Source: Dipylidium caninum
Taxonomy: Eukaryota; Platyhelminthes; Cestoda; Cyclophyllidea; Dipylidiidae
Assembly (NCBI GenBank): GCA_017562135.1
Contig: QEYB01000841.1
Location: 1 to 64,000 of the forward strand
DNA length: 64,000 nucleotides
Direction of reading: 5' to 3'
The position numbers were made by a program, and so were the translations under genes. Positions 23,062 through 34,841 of this stretch are shown here, one piece after another; positions within the stretch are counted from its first letter, which is position 1, and every line of letters starts with the position of its first letter. A model generated the notes under the pieces. It made no database searches. It was not told the DNA's origin and saw only the letters and a list, made by a program, of their open reading frames with translations.

Positions 23062-25182
23062 GGTGACTACTAGCTCTCCAAATGGGAGGAGGAAAGAGAA
23101 AGAATGCTCTTTCAAACTCTTAGGCGGTGGGGTGGCAAAACACTATCTTACTGGGTATTAGTTAGTAGCAGTTGCAGGAGGCGACGAAAGTTCTCTATCA
23201 CCCGTACAATGCCACATTTCGAGGCACTTTGTTCAAGGGGGAACACATGTACAAGAGATTCCCGTTAAACTGAATACTCACCCTCCCTCCAAGTGCTGGC
23301 GACAAAGCACACATGTGACACGAGGGAAGCGTAAGCAAGTCGTCCAACACTGGCATATGACGAGCCCACCGCTCCACAAATTTACAAAGAGAAGGCACAC
23401 ACATCCCCATTCTATAAACTCACAATCGAGACACGAAAACTCTTGTACCGACATCTCTCAATGAATAACGAGAGGTCTAACACCAGAACCACCCAAGCAT
23501 TACGAGGATGCGAAGACAGCCGCGCTTGTCCAGGATCACAAGCTCGAGCCTCAACCATCGGCGAAATGAATAAACACTACCCAAGTTACAATAAGAGAGC
23601 AACTCTCCCCGAAGCAACAATTCATCTATTAATAAACACTTTTGACTCTCAACTGCCATCGACAAGAAATAAGGAGACCAGAAGACAACATTAGCAATTT
23701 GAAAAACTCCCCAAAAATGCTAATCCGACTCCTCCTCGCCGCTACTCGTTTCCTCTTCGGAACTACTTTCAGTCGTCTCCTCCGAACTTGTACCCCGTAC
23801 CCGTTCATCCTCTTTCTTTATCTGACCTGTCGGTGTGGACTCAGTTACCACTTTCCTCCCCTCTTTCTCCTTCACCTCTCCTTCAGAAGCAGATTCCGAT
23901 TCCGACTCGGTTTCCGTAGAGCTAGACTCCTTCCGCTTTGTCTTCGATTCAGCGGCTTCGGAAAGCGAACCTTCGTCCGTTTCAGCTCCACTCCCATCTG
24001 ACTTCTCTGATTCGTCCTCGGACGATTCTGCCACCGTTTCGGCATCCGGCGACTTCACATTGTCTCTAGTGCCCTTCTCACTTACTTCATTCTCTTCAGA
24101 AGATTCGTCCTCTACTGATGACTCTGATTTTTCAAGTTGTTTGTTCATTTCTCCTCCCTTTGTCAGATTAACATGCTCATTGTTTGCCTCACCACTTCCC
24201 GATGTTGAAGAATCTTCCGATTTCCCACCGGACTTCACGTCATCTTCTTCCGCTTGTTCCCCCTCGCCCCCTCTTTCTCCCTCCTCATTCTCCGACTCTC
24301 CTGTCGATGTTCGGTCTTCCTCATCGTCACTCACTTCTCCACTTTCCTTCTTGTCCTTTTCTGTCTTCTTCCTTTGCCGGTTTCTTCCAACCTAAAAAGT
24401 CCCTAGTAAAATACCGCAGGTTCACTACCCCGAGTGCAGACTCCACGGTTCCAGCCTGAAGATGTAAAAGAGCTTCGCAATTATAATAACTTCAAAGTAT
24501 CCATGCAACCGAAGCCATGCCATGTGCATTCGCAGACATGCATTTGAAGTTCTCGATACCTCCGTTTGCGCGATGACCTCATCGAACGCTTTCTGAAAGA
24601 AAAAACTAACCAACAAGACTCATTCATACTGGTTTAGCTCCTGGCACACGAAGGAAGGAGTCAACACACTCCATTTCTAAAGACTCAAAGAAGTCCTCGT
24701 AATTCTAAGAAATGATATCAAAACCGCAAATACCCCAAGGTATTCATCTCCGTGATATATCAGTGGGGGGACGAAGGAAAGGGACTTCGCAGTAAGTTCA
24801 TCAATTAGGGCTTGTTTGCACTCGGCATTTTTGGGATCAGTTAAATCGACTTGTTCGAAGTTTATTTTTCTAGCTGCAAGAATTGCAGACAACGTGGACT
24901 GGTTCTTCTTGACCTAAGGATTTATACAGCGCTGCAGAATTCATACATGGAGACTCCCAGAGGCTGAGGAAACAAACACACGCAACGACATCGCCCCGCC
25001 CGGAGGAAGGTCAAACTAACGGCAATTGAGGCTATTAACTTAAAGAAAATCTTCATTTGCGCATTTGAAACTTCTTAGTTACCGCCAAATGCATTCGAAC
25101 AGCCTTTCTCGCAGAGATAGTGTGGTAGTGAGCACGGCCAAAATCGTAAATTTGGGCTTTCCTCACATTCTCTCCCCAAAAA
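23062..25182. repeat. Palindrome, left arm
   Basis: This arm is the reverse complement of about 25183-27300 with very few differences. The axis is near 25182-25190, because matched coordinates add to about 50364. Differences include a 3-nt deletion in exon 2 of the right copy, a 29-nt against 30-nt second intron, and isolated substitutions in the acidic tail. The outer edge is at about 23055-23070, where the match stops abruptly. The last 70 bp before the axis are much more diverged than the rest. Confidence 0.95.
23720..24991 (-). CDS. SH3BGR-like protein with acidic tail (left palindrome copy)
   Basis: The product belongs to the SH3-domain-binding glutamic-acid-rich protein family, a thioredoxin-fold group without redox cysteines. 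The start ATG is at 24991. Exons run 24991-24947, 24913-24734, 24704-24630 and 24592-24560, then a short exon and a terminal exon ending at 23720, separated by introns of 33, 29 and 37 nt. The fold region (residues 1 to about 110) shows FVSSASGS near the start, a PPLIYHGDEYLG segment and NYEDFFESLE, as in the family. About 215 residues of Glu/Ser/Asp-rich, low-complexity tail follow. The predicted length is about 333 residues. It lies head to head with its twin at 25373, sharing a promoter region of about 380 bp. It differs from the twin at HGDE (twin QGE) and a few other residues. Function in flatworms is unknown. Confidence 0.85.
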
Positions 25183-25255
25183 CTGCATTAAAAATAATGG
25201 CAGTATTTTGGGGAAATGTGAGTAGGCCAATTTTGCCGTGTTAAATATTTTGCAA
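25110..25255. promoter_or_regulatory. Palindrome centre, presumed bidirectional promoter core
   Basis: This is the inner part of the spacer between the two divergent SH3BGR-like starts (24991 and 25373). It is still an imperfect palindrome: CACGGC, CTCACATT and CCCCAAAA blocks recur inverted on both sides of an AT-rich centre near 25185-25192. It has far more mismatches than the arms. There is no clear TATA box. Promoter function is inferred from position only. Confidence 0.5.
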
Positions 25256-27300
25256 GAAAGGCTGTTCGAATGCATTTGGCGGTAACTAAGAAGTTTCAAA
25301 TGCGCAAATGAAGATTTTCTTTAAGTTAATAGCCTCAATTGCCGTTAGTTTGACCTTCCTCCGGGCGGGGCGATGTCGTTGCGTGTGTTTGTTTCCTCAG
25401 CCTCTGGGAGTCTCCATGTATGAATTCTGCAGCGCTGTATAAATCCTTAGGTCAAGAAGAACCAGTCCACGTTGTCTGCAATTCTTGCAGCTAGAAAAAT
25501 AAACTTCGAACAAGTCGATTTAACTGATCCCAAAAATGCCGAGTGCAAACAAGCCCTAATTGATGAACTTACTGCGAAGTCCCTTTCCTTCGTCCCCCCA
25601 CTGATATATCAGGGAGAGTACCTTGGGGTATTTGCGGTTTTCGATATCATTTCTTAGAATTACGAGGACTTCTTTGAGTCTTTAGAAATGGAGTGTGTTG
25701 ACTCCTTCCTTCGTGTGCCAGGAGCTAAACCAGTATGAATGAGTCTTGTTGGTTAGTTTTTTCTTTCAGAAAGCGTTCGATGAGGTCATCGCGCAAACGG
25801 AGGTATCGAGAACTTCAAATGCATGTCTGCGAATGCACATGGCATGGCTTCGGTTGCATGGATACTTTGAAGTTATTATAATTGCGAAGCTCTTTTACAT
25901 CTTCAGGCTGGAACCGTGGAGTCTGCACTCGGGGGTAGTGAACCTGCGGTATTTTACTAGGGACTTTTTAGGTTGGAAGAAACCGGCAAAGGAAGAAGAC
26001 AGAAAAGGACAAGAAGGAAAGTGGAGAAGTGAGTGACGATGAGGAAGACCGAACATCGACAGGAGAGTCGGAGAATGAGGAGGGAGAAAGAGGGGGCGAG
26101 GGGGAACAAGCGGAAGAAGATGACGTGAAGTCCGGTGGGAAATCGGAAGATTCTTCAACATCGGGAAGTGGTGAGGCAAACAATGAGCATGTTAATCTGA
26201 CAAAGGGAGGAGAAATGAACAAACAACTTGAAAAATCAGAGTCATCAGTAGAGGACGAATCTTCTGAAGAGAGTGAAGTAAGTGAGAAGGGCACTAGAGA
26301 CAATGTGAAGTCGCCGGATGCCGAAACGGTGGCAGAATCGTCCGAGGACGAATCAGAGAAGTCAGATGGGAGTGGAGCTGAAACGGACGAAGGTTCGCTT
26401 TCCGAAGCCGCTGAATCGAAGACAAAGCGGAAGGAGTCTAGCTCTACGGAAACCGAGTCGGAATCGGAATCTGCTTCTGAAGGAGAGGTGAAGGAGAAAG
26501 AGGGGAGGAAAGTGGTAACTGAGTCCACACCGACAGGTCAGATAAAGAAAGAGGATGAACGGGTACGGGGTACAAGTTCGGAGGAGACGACTGAAAGTAG
26601 TTCCGAAGAGGAAACGAGTAGCGGCGAGGAGGAGTCGGATTAGCATTTTTGGGGAGTTTTTCAAATTGCTAATGTTGTCTTCTGGTCTCCTTATTTCTTG
26701 TCGATGGCAGTTGAGAGTCAAAAGTGTTTATTAATAGATGAATTGTTGCTTCGGGGAGAGTTGCTCTCTTATTGTAACTTGGGTAGTGTTTATTCATTTC
26801 GCCGATGGTTGAGGCTCGAGCTTGTGATCCTGGACAAGCGCGGCTGTCTTCGCATCCTCGTAATGCTTGGGTGGTTCTGGTGTTAGACCTCTCGTTATTC
26901 ATTGAGAGATGTCGGTACAAGAGTTTTCGTGTCTCGATTGTGAGTTTATAGAATGGGGATGTGTGTGCCTTCTCTTTGTAAATTTGTGGAGCGGTGGGCT
27001 CGTCATATGCCAGTGTTGGACGACTTGCTTACGCTTCCCTCGTGTCACATGTGTGCTTTGTCGCCAGCACTTGGAGGGAGGGTGAGTATTCAGTTTAACG
27101 GGAATCTCTTGTACATGTGTTCCCCCTTGAACAAAGTGCCTCGAAATGTGGCATTGTACGGGTGATAGAGAACTTTCGTCGCCTCCTGCAACTGCTACTA
27201 ACTAATACCCAGTAAGATAGTGTTTTGCCACCCCACCGCCTAAGAGTTTGAAAGAGCATTCTTTCTCTTTCCTCCTCCCATTTGGAGAGCTAGTAGTTAC
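25183..27300. repeat. Palindrome, right arm
   Basis: This arm mirrors 23062-25182. Beyond its outer end at about 27300 the sequence still resembles (inverted) the old copy at 5240-5400, up to about 27450. The left arm has no such extension. The right arm is therefore the more complete, probably parental copy. Confidence 0.95.
25373..26643 (+). CDS. SH3BGR-like protein with acidic tail (right palindrome copy)
   Basis: Same family as the left copy. Exons are 25373-25417, 25451-25627, 25658-25732, 25770-25802, 25907-25934 and about 26003-26643, and all joins keep frame (999 nt, 332 residues plus stop). Introns are 33, 30, 37, 104 and about 68 nt, all GT-AG. Residues 1 to about 110 form the SH3BGR-like thioredoxin fold (SLRVFVSSASGS, QALIDELTAKSLSFVPPLIY, NYEDFFESLE). 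The remainder is a Glu/Ser-rich tail starting with SDDEEDRTSTGESE. Vertebrate SH3BGR also has an acidic carboxy end, whereas the short SH3BGRL forms lack it. The acceptor of the last exon is chosen because it alone keeps frame. A one-residue deletion (QGE for HGDE) separates it from its twin. Confidence 0.88.
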
Positions 27301-27449
27301 CTTTATACTCTAAATTTGGGCGCATTATTGTGGTAGATACGTAGGGAATTGCATCGATTCCATTTGCCCAGAAAGTATCTCCGAGCCGATTTGCTCTCTT
27401 AGATCTCCCTTTCCACTTCTCATTTCCTACGGGGTATCAATTTGGGACA

Positions 27450-30400
27450 CATTAGAGTGCGATACCTCGTCATTTGTATGCACCCATCTCGTGTTACTCT
27501 TGGGTGCCTTTCCCTCATTTAAATAAACCGTTTCTACTAACCTCGGCAAATGTTTGACCAAACTCAAACTGCCGCGTTTATTTTTCAATTGTAATCTAAT
27601 CCAAACATCACTATATCAATGGATCTCTTTGCTCTCTTCATCTCCGTGAGTTTTTTAACGGCGCCTAACATGTAGCTTTGGATTTTTAATATTATTTTTT
27701 GGCAATTGTGGTCAGATTATTATTTGAAATTATTATTTGAATTGAATTCACACCCCTGAAATCCGCCTAATGTAGTTTATGATAATGAATTATCTGTTAA
27801 ATGCTTGATAGATTATATGTATCGTCACCTCAAAGTAATTACTCCCGTGGACTTCATGTTTAAAAGGATAAATGGTTAATAAATTTTTTCGTAGCACTCC
27901 TAATGCGCGATAATTTAATTCTCCTTCAATATTGTTTTTAATGTCGATCTTCATTTTTTCTTTCTACTGAATTGCTTCAAGCCCTTCATTCCTCTCTATG
28001 CTTTGCACAGATGCGCTTGTGTCGTCTTTCCAGTATTTCGCAGACCGAAATGGATCTTTTAACTAATCTCGGGTGCATTAGCCTTGGCTCAGTAACACCT
28101 GGAAACGAAAATAATTACCCCTAATGTCGATTGACGTAGTCTTGTCTATGCTAAAAAATGTGAACCCATTTCAACAGTGCTCCTGTTGTCAGTGCGGTCG
28201 GAAGCCTTACACGAGTCTGTATTGTGAGGCGGAGGCTGAGGCGCGCACTGAAATTCATGGAGTATGACTAGAATTTACGTCATTCGACAGCAAAAGATTG
28301 ATATATTGTGTTACGAGGAATCGCAATTCGATTTGGTAGAGGGTTTTTCCCGGTTATTTGCCACAGATCAAGGTGGTGGACTATTTCACACACCCAACGA
28401 GCATACGCTCATTCCACCATCAAGCCTACATCATTAGGCGGATCGAGGAATATCTCTCTTCTAAAAACCTTCATTAGTGGTCACTTTGACTTTTTTCTCT
28501 CACGTCAGCAACGTTAGTACGGACGGGGCTGGACAAACCGTATGGTTCCTTGGCATATTGCTATCAGGGCAAGCCATTGTAATGTGACCCGCTAGTTGGC
28601 TACAATCGCCGAAGGTAAGAAGTAGCAAAAAGAATGAAATTGCAAAACAATTGGACAAAACTTGGCGACACCGAGACGTCGCATTCTCATGTGCTTGAGA
28701 AAAACAAAGACAGTCAACCCAGATAAATGGTTTGGATGTTCTTCGCGGAGAATTATAGCACTCGAGGAAGTGATTACGAAATGTGTACTCTGCCGTGGGT
28801 TCGAGCGATATTCCTCCACCGAAATCAGTAGTTACTTGGTGTGGCCACTTTGTCGGACACAAATTGATATCCGTGAGGCGAGCGCCATCGACACGCTGTT
28901 ACCTTGGGAAGTTATAATGGTTCAATGGCGCATGTGGTCACCCTTTCTTAACATTTTCCTCCACAATTTCTCAAAGTGGGCAGTTATAGGGCGATGAGGA
29001 GGGATGTGCTGAACCATGTGCACTGCACACGGGTGAAACCTCCTTCTGTGGGATGTTGTACGGTTGCATGTAATGTGGACTATGCAGTCATCTTATCGTA
29101 ACAAGACTTCGATGAGGTCCTACATAGTCAATGAGTCACATTTCTATTCCTTCGTCGTTCTTTACTGCTGCGAATAAAAACCTCCTCTTACGTCAATTGC
29201 AGTTCTATTGCTAGTGAAAGTGTCATTTTTGTGATATTCCAAGAGTGCTGTCAAGCCAGAGATCGGCACTGAGACTGTGCGCTTGTATATTTGTGCCGAT
29301 GATAACAGCGGAGGAGGGTCCAGGGGGGCGGACGTGGTGTGTGGTAAATGCAGAGGTCCTTTGTATATGCATTGAAATATGATAGTGCTGATTGTCTGTG
29401 ACGTTAATGCAGTACGTCATTGCTTGTGGTATTAGTAGTTCATAATTATTCACCGCGCACTGGCTCAGTCTTCTTGACACTCGACAGCCTCCTCTGGATG
29501 CTACTTCACATGCTCTGCATCGTCGTTGTTGAAGTAGATTGCTAGACGCAAGAAGCACGAAGCTGACCAAGTTGGTGGTGGAAAGGCTACTAACCTGACT
29601 GTTGACTTTGCGGAATTAAGTAAAATAGGACTTTGACGTTATCATTCACTATTGGTAGGTACTATAACCAACTGACGTAGAGAGAGAGAGAGAGAAAGAC
29701 AGTGTTAAATTGGTAGTTTTCGTTTCCGAGAAGAAAGGGTGTCGATATAACCATCAGTTTTGGGAAGTAGGTGGGCGCAGAAAGAGGTGAGTGAAATGCT
29801 AGAGTGTTCGCCCGCAGGGCAATAAATGTATAATTAGACAGGCGCTTCGGGTAAAGGCATCGGGTGACGCAATCTTTGTCAAGTTGTCAGTGCCTTTCGT
29901 CATGGCTACGAGATTGAAGGTAGAAGTAGACAGGCAGCACCCGACAAACCAGCAACAGACTGCGATGACGACTGAGGTAAATGCTTTGGTAAGAAGGCCA
30001 CGTCATTTCCTCAGCACCACAGGAAACAGGGATAAGTGGGGAATCTTGACGATACCTCGTGCAGAAATGGCTTTCAATCATGAATTGGGAAAAATGGGAA
30101 TAATAAAATATTCTACTTATTCCGCCGACAGTAGCCTGCCATCTTGTACAGACCGCATATCAATCGTATTTCACTGCAAAATATGGACGAAGATGTAAGG
30201 GACAGTTGGAAAAGGTTTGTTCTGAGCATCAATTCCAAAATGAATTTGCAATCATGTTAGTGCAACTCTGACAACAAAATGATATCGGACGGTGCTGAGG
30301 TCTAAAACGCCTGGGTTACAACTTGCTTTCAGTTTATCGTCTGGTCACCACGAAGTATTCGACGCTTCTCGTTGTCCTTGAATGCACGCCTAAATACTGA

Positions 30401-31240
30401 GGCGTGACCAAGCGTATGGGAGGTGCCAAAGGTGTGAAAGAACACTTGAATGCTCGCAAATTTCGGGGACGATATTATGTACTTGCGGCTGGTCACATGG
30501 GGGTTTCACCTAAAAGAAGCAACAATTTTACCTCATGATGCGTGGCTCGGAGGGTTCTGAGGAAGAAGAGAATAATTGGTATTGCGGAGGAATTAGTTCC
30601 CTCCAGGTATGGCCGAGAACATTGTCCGGGTTGTGAATGCAGACTAATAGGTGCTAGAGCGGCTCTGCGCAGTGGGGCGTCCTACTTTCATCGTGTTGTG
30701 TGGGAAAGTTAATTCAATTTTGTCTACAAATTGTGACTTTCATTCGAGTTTAATCCATTCGACAGTTAATACAACGTGTTTTTATGGCTATTGTGGAATA
30801 ACCGAGATGACAATCAACATTAAGTGAAAAAAAATTATGGCGGCATTTAAATATGAAAGTTTTCACTTATATTGTGCGAGAAATTTCTAAAAGATGCATC
30901 AAAGTACCGCATTATCTCCCTCACAAGGCATATTATATCTCTTTTCATTTTCTACTGATGTTTTAGAAGGAAGGTAAAGGGGGACAGAGAAACCGTTACG
31001 ACTTGGATCATATTCATCCAGCTCTCCACTGACACGCTAGCTTCTGCGCGTACCTTGGGGCATGTCTTGAGGGGCAAGTGAATTTGATACCCTCATTAGA
31101 TGAAAACGGAGACGACAAATCCATCTTAAACACAATTTTGCCTCATCGACATGGGAAAAATCGACTGCATATGGGGTGCATCTCCGATGTGTAAGCATCA
31201 AAGAGTTGTGGAGAAGGAAGGGATTCTGTTAAATGGCAAA
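27450..31240. other. No gene seen
   Basis: A long stretch with only short, unrecognised open frames (for example 28662-28997 plus, 29223-29570 minus, 29884-30198 plus). A pure AG dinucleotide run lies at about 29679-29695. AATAAA at about 27521-27527 could end a transcript from the right SH3BGR-like gene, but it is about 880 bp after the stop. Confidence 0.45.
29679..29696. repeat. (AG)n microsatellite
   Basis: About nine uninterrupted AG units followed by AAAGACAG. Confidence 0.8.
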
Positions 31241-32249
31241 AATTAATGTGATATCTGTACTAATATCAGTCGCCTCAGATACCAGCATGTTAAAGAATAG
31301 TCGAGCCTTAGTACAAAAGTTTGTTCGTTATTCGAACACTCATAATACGCACGAACCCAATGCGAATGTTGTTCACTGTGACATCCTATTTCATTAACTA
31401 TGAAAGAAACAATGTCAAGCGGGTACAAATACTGGAGCTAGAATTCCACTTGTCAAGATGACGTAGCTCAAAATTTGAGTGTACTTACATTAGTTCTCAA
31501 CTGCATGCGTCATTTCTCAGTGGGATGTCACGGAGAGATTTAGGAGCGCCTTAACTATCAACGCAGTCAAGTCTTGAAGTCAAAGCGAACGTGGCTGAAC
31601 CTACTGCCCTCCGAGGAATAGTAGGAGTTAACTTATTGAGGCATTCTTATTATCATTGTTTCGCATAAATAGTAGAGGGAGGGTCGAAATTCCCCGCTGT
31701 ATTATGAAAGTTTCAATGCTATCTTCAACGGAGGTAAGAGTTGTCGTTGAAGAATTCACTTTAAAATGGAATTAATGTCAAAGGCGGTTAGTATGGTACT
31801 AGTGGAAGTCCGGATATGATAAATTTTCTATGACAGTAATAAACCAGATTTTTACGTCACCAACACAAAAAACAACCTCATGCATCAACACTCTTCTTAG
31901 CGACGTTGAATTCTTGCAGCGATTGACGATCACATTCCCCACCGCACCTAACGAGCAAACGGACACCTGGAGTGGAAGGTGAAGGGTTTTGGTGGGATTG
32001 TAACCAATCACCACCGGGAGGCCTTATTGTCCTCATAGTGGAATGGCACCACTTAGCGTAGGTGAGGTCTGATAAATTGTCCAGAGTGAATAATAACGCA
32101 TCGGTGTGAGGTCTTGAAGTAAATGCTAACGAGGCTGAAGCTTCTCACTCTCCGAAGCGAGATGGGGAATAGCACTAATCGGCGTAGGTGAGGTGTCACG
32201 AAACGCGAAAAGTGAAGAATAACGCAGGAACGATATTTTCCGGCATGAC

Positions 32250-32255
32250 TTTATT
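32250..32255 (-). terminator. Poly(A) signal of the MFS transporter
   Basis: AATAAA on the minus strand, about 80 nt past the transporter stop at 32334. It is the only canonical signal close downstream. Confidence 0.6.
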
Positions 32256-32333
32256 CAAATTGGAAATGTAATCTGTGCAGATTGATGGAGGAAAGGGGCC
32301 AAATTGAAGTCAATAGGGCCAAATATATAAAAA

Positions 32334-34841
32334 TTATTTCTTGTCAACTGTGACGGAGGCGTCATCCTCAAATTCGAAGAAGTCCTCGTCCACATCGCCC
32401 CTTGCAGCGGGTGGCACGTAGCGCATGAAGTCGGTGAGATGCACGCACAGCCGGGTGGCATGACTCAATACACCGAACTTATCTTTCAGGAAGAGTGAGA
32501 GGAGAAAGCCTAAGAAAGAGAAATCGGTAGCCATTGGTGAACTACGACGTACTCGTAACCTTAGCGCCACAGGTCAGATCACACACACTTACTGACAAAA
32601 CAGAGGGCACCACAACAATAGAAGGTCAGAGGGAAGTTTTGTTTGATGTCGTGATTTGACACGATGGCAGCCAGAATGAGTGCACTAGGACACTACAAAT
32701 TAAAATTTCGATAATATGAGGACAATGCTACCCTCTTAAAGACCAGAAAGGGCAGGGGAAATGAGGAGGAAGAGAGATACTCACTGTAGTAAAGTACAGC
32801 AGACCATATGTGGTGGCCGAGTTCTTCGAACCAAAAATGCGATTACAGGCGGCGGGCATGAGGACGAAGTGACCAGCCATTGTGAAGAAAAGGAGGAAAA
32901 CCCAAATAGGATAGAGGACTTGGAGGGCACCCGAGTAGACGAGGAAAGGGAAGGTGACAAATAATAATGTCCACTGGAGTAGGAACCATCCGAGAGGAAG
33001 CTATCATAATAGTAACAAACAGAAGGTGTGTTACGAGAATGTTAACATCTCTAGCCAATCTCCACTCATGACCAAGTATTACCTTGAAGGACAAGTGATC
33101 GCAAAGAAGACCCCAAATCACACGTCCGGTGCAGTTGAAGATGGACGTGCATGTGGCAATGATTGAGAGGAACCGGTCATCAAGTTTATTTTCTGCGCCA
33201 AACACCTTAACAAGATGAAACATTCTTACACTACAGTAGTTTGACTATTATGCAGTTACCTGTGAGTTGTAGGCCAGAAAACATGAATATGGTAAAACAT
33301 GATAGAAAATGCATATGCTGATGAGTCTCACCTTATAAGCTGAAGCCTGCAGAGTGATAGGCACCGTGTCCAAGAAGATGATTATGGCGATAAGGTAAAA
33401 GTCAATCGATTTGAGCGCTTCTTTAACAGTGTAATCGTAGATGTGCAGAAGAGCTCTAACCATGAAATAAAGCAGAATGGGCACAAAGATCATGAGCAAG
33501 GGAGATACATGAGAGGAGAATAATCGTACTTACTCGTGTTTAACGTCAACCTCCGCTACTGTTTCGAAATCATCTGGTTCGTTGTTAGTTCTAAAATGTT
33601 ATACCACCATATTCTTAAATATGCAAAATTATTGAAAACTTAATTCGCCAACACCTATTAACAGTGAAATTCTGTCCACCCCATTTTAAACAGACTTACC
33701 CGATTTCGCCACTGTTTGTTGGTGTATCCACTTCGGACTCCTCAAACCTAAAACAGCATAAAGAATTTCATCCACATAAGAAATTCAGCCAAACAACAAA
33801 ATTTTGAACAATCGGATATATGGTCGCTAGCCGTGTGTAATTTTATGAACCATCGGCACCTCAGTATCATGAGAATCAGTCTGATCGAGAAGAACTTTTT
33901 GTCATATATAACAACTCACGTTTCCTGAATGTTTTCGTTCATCGCATATTCGTCCTAAAATTGTGAGTCACCAATGAAAAATCAATCACGGTAAAAGTCA
34001 TACAACGAAATATACTTACTCTTTTACATTTACGCAGAAGAAGGAAGCCAACCACTTGAAGGGCAAACATCATCGCCGCAAGAATGAGGAAGGCGTTAGG
34101 TATTTTTTCTTTCACAGTGGAGCTGAAGAAACATCAATATGTGAAATTGCAAAATTAGTAACTTCATGAAAATGTAAGAAACGTACTCATTAGTTGGTTT
34201 GTTATCTGGATTAATTAAGGCAGTTTGCGTCGGTGTGAAAACCAATGCACCCATTCCCAATCCTCCAAGGATGAGACCTATGACAACAGCGCGATGCTTA
34301 GGAAACCACTAGATCACAGAAGAGAAAAGGGAATAAGAAAGGTGGCAATAAGCCTACAGTATATGGAGTACGATTGCAAGTGGTAGAACTTACTTCAGCA
34401 GCTAGGGTGAAAAGTACTGAATACGGGAGACCCATTCCAAGACCAAACATCACAGCATAGGTAACGATGAAAGGTCCCAGCCCTTTAGAAACCGTAAGTG
34501 CCGAAAGCGCAACTCCTCCACTAAAAAATACGTCATAAATAAATAGGGTATTGACTTTAACCCAAAAAAAACATAGAATGCAAGTGCAAATACCTGCTCA
34601 AAAGACAGCCGACTGCCACAACTGGATAAAAACCAACGCGAGAATACAGCCATCCGCCGACTGGCATTCCAATAGCCTGCCCAGATATCACTACTGCATG
34701 GAACCAAACTGTTTGGCCTGGAGTGATACCCATAAAGGGGATCAAATAAGCATTCATGTTGCCAACCGTATAGTTGTAACCAAAAGATAAATGAATGAGC
34801 GCAGCGCCAAGCACTGTTAAAAATCCCCACACATTTGCCAT
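32334..34841 (-). CDS. MFS transporter, oxalate/formate-antiporter (OFA)-like
   Basis: This is a multi-exon gene for a 12-span membrane carrier, probably moving an organic anion across a membrane; the substrate is unknown. ATG at 34841 begins directly with the first span (VWGFLTVLGAALIHLSFGY). Family landmarks follow in order: GNMNAYLIPFMGITPGQ, GMPVGGWLYSRVGF (the loop 2-3 motif), GLGMGLPYSVLF, WFPKHRAVVIGLILGG and the INPDN block. After them come a charged central loop, DYTVKEALKS, LSIIATCTSIFNCTGRVIWG, FGSKNSATTYGLLY and a cytosolic acidic tail ending VTVDKK. At least eleven exons have GT-AG introns and matching phases (for example 34594-34841, 34394-34520 and 34187-34308). The WFPK and INP blocks separate it from animal monocarboxylate (SLC16) carriers. 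A decayed paralogue lies at 752-2951. I see no frame break. Confidence 0.85.

Noticed and set aside
23835..24395. 186-codon Ser-rich open frame on the plus strand, and its mirror at 25968-26528 (minus)
   Set aside because: These are antisense shadows of the Glu/Ser-rich tails of the two SH3BGR-like genes. GAA/GAG and TCN codons read as Ser/Phe-rich on the other strand, and neither frame has gene context.
23062..27300. Palindrome as an assembly or chimera artefact
   Set aside because: An artefact would give identical arms. Here the arms differ by a 3-nt coding deletion, a 1-nt intron length change and scattered substitutions, and the centre has diverged. Not fully excluded without reads.
29223..29570. 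115-codon open frame (minus) as a gene
   Set aside because: No recognisable domain, no splice or poly(A) support and no conserved partner in the window.
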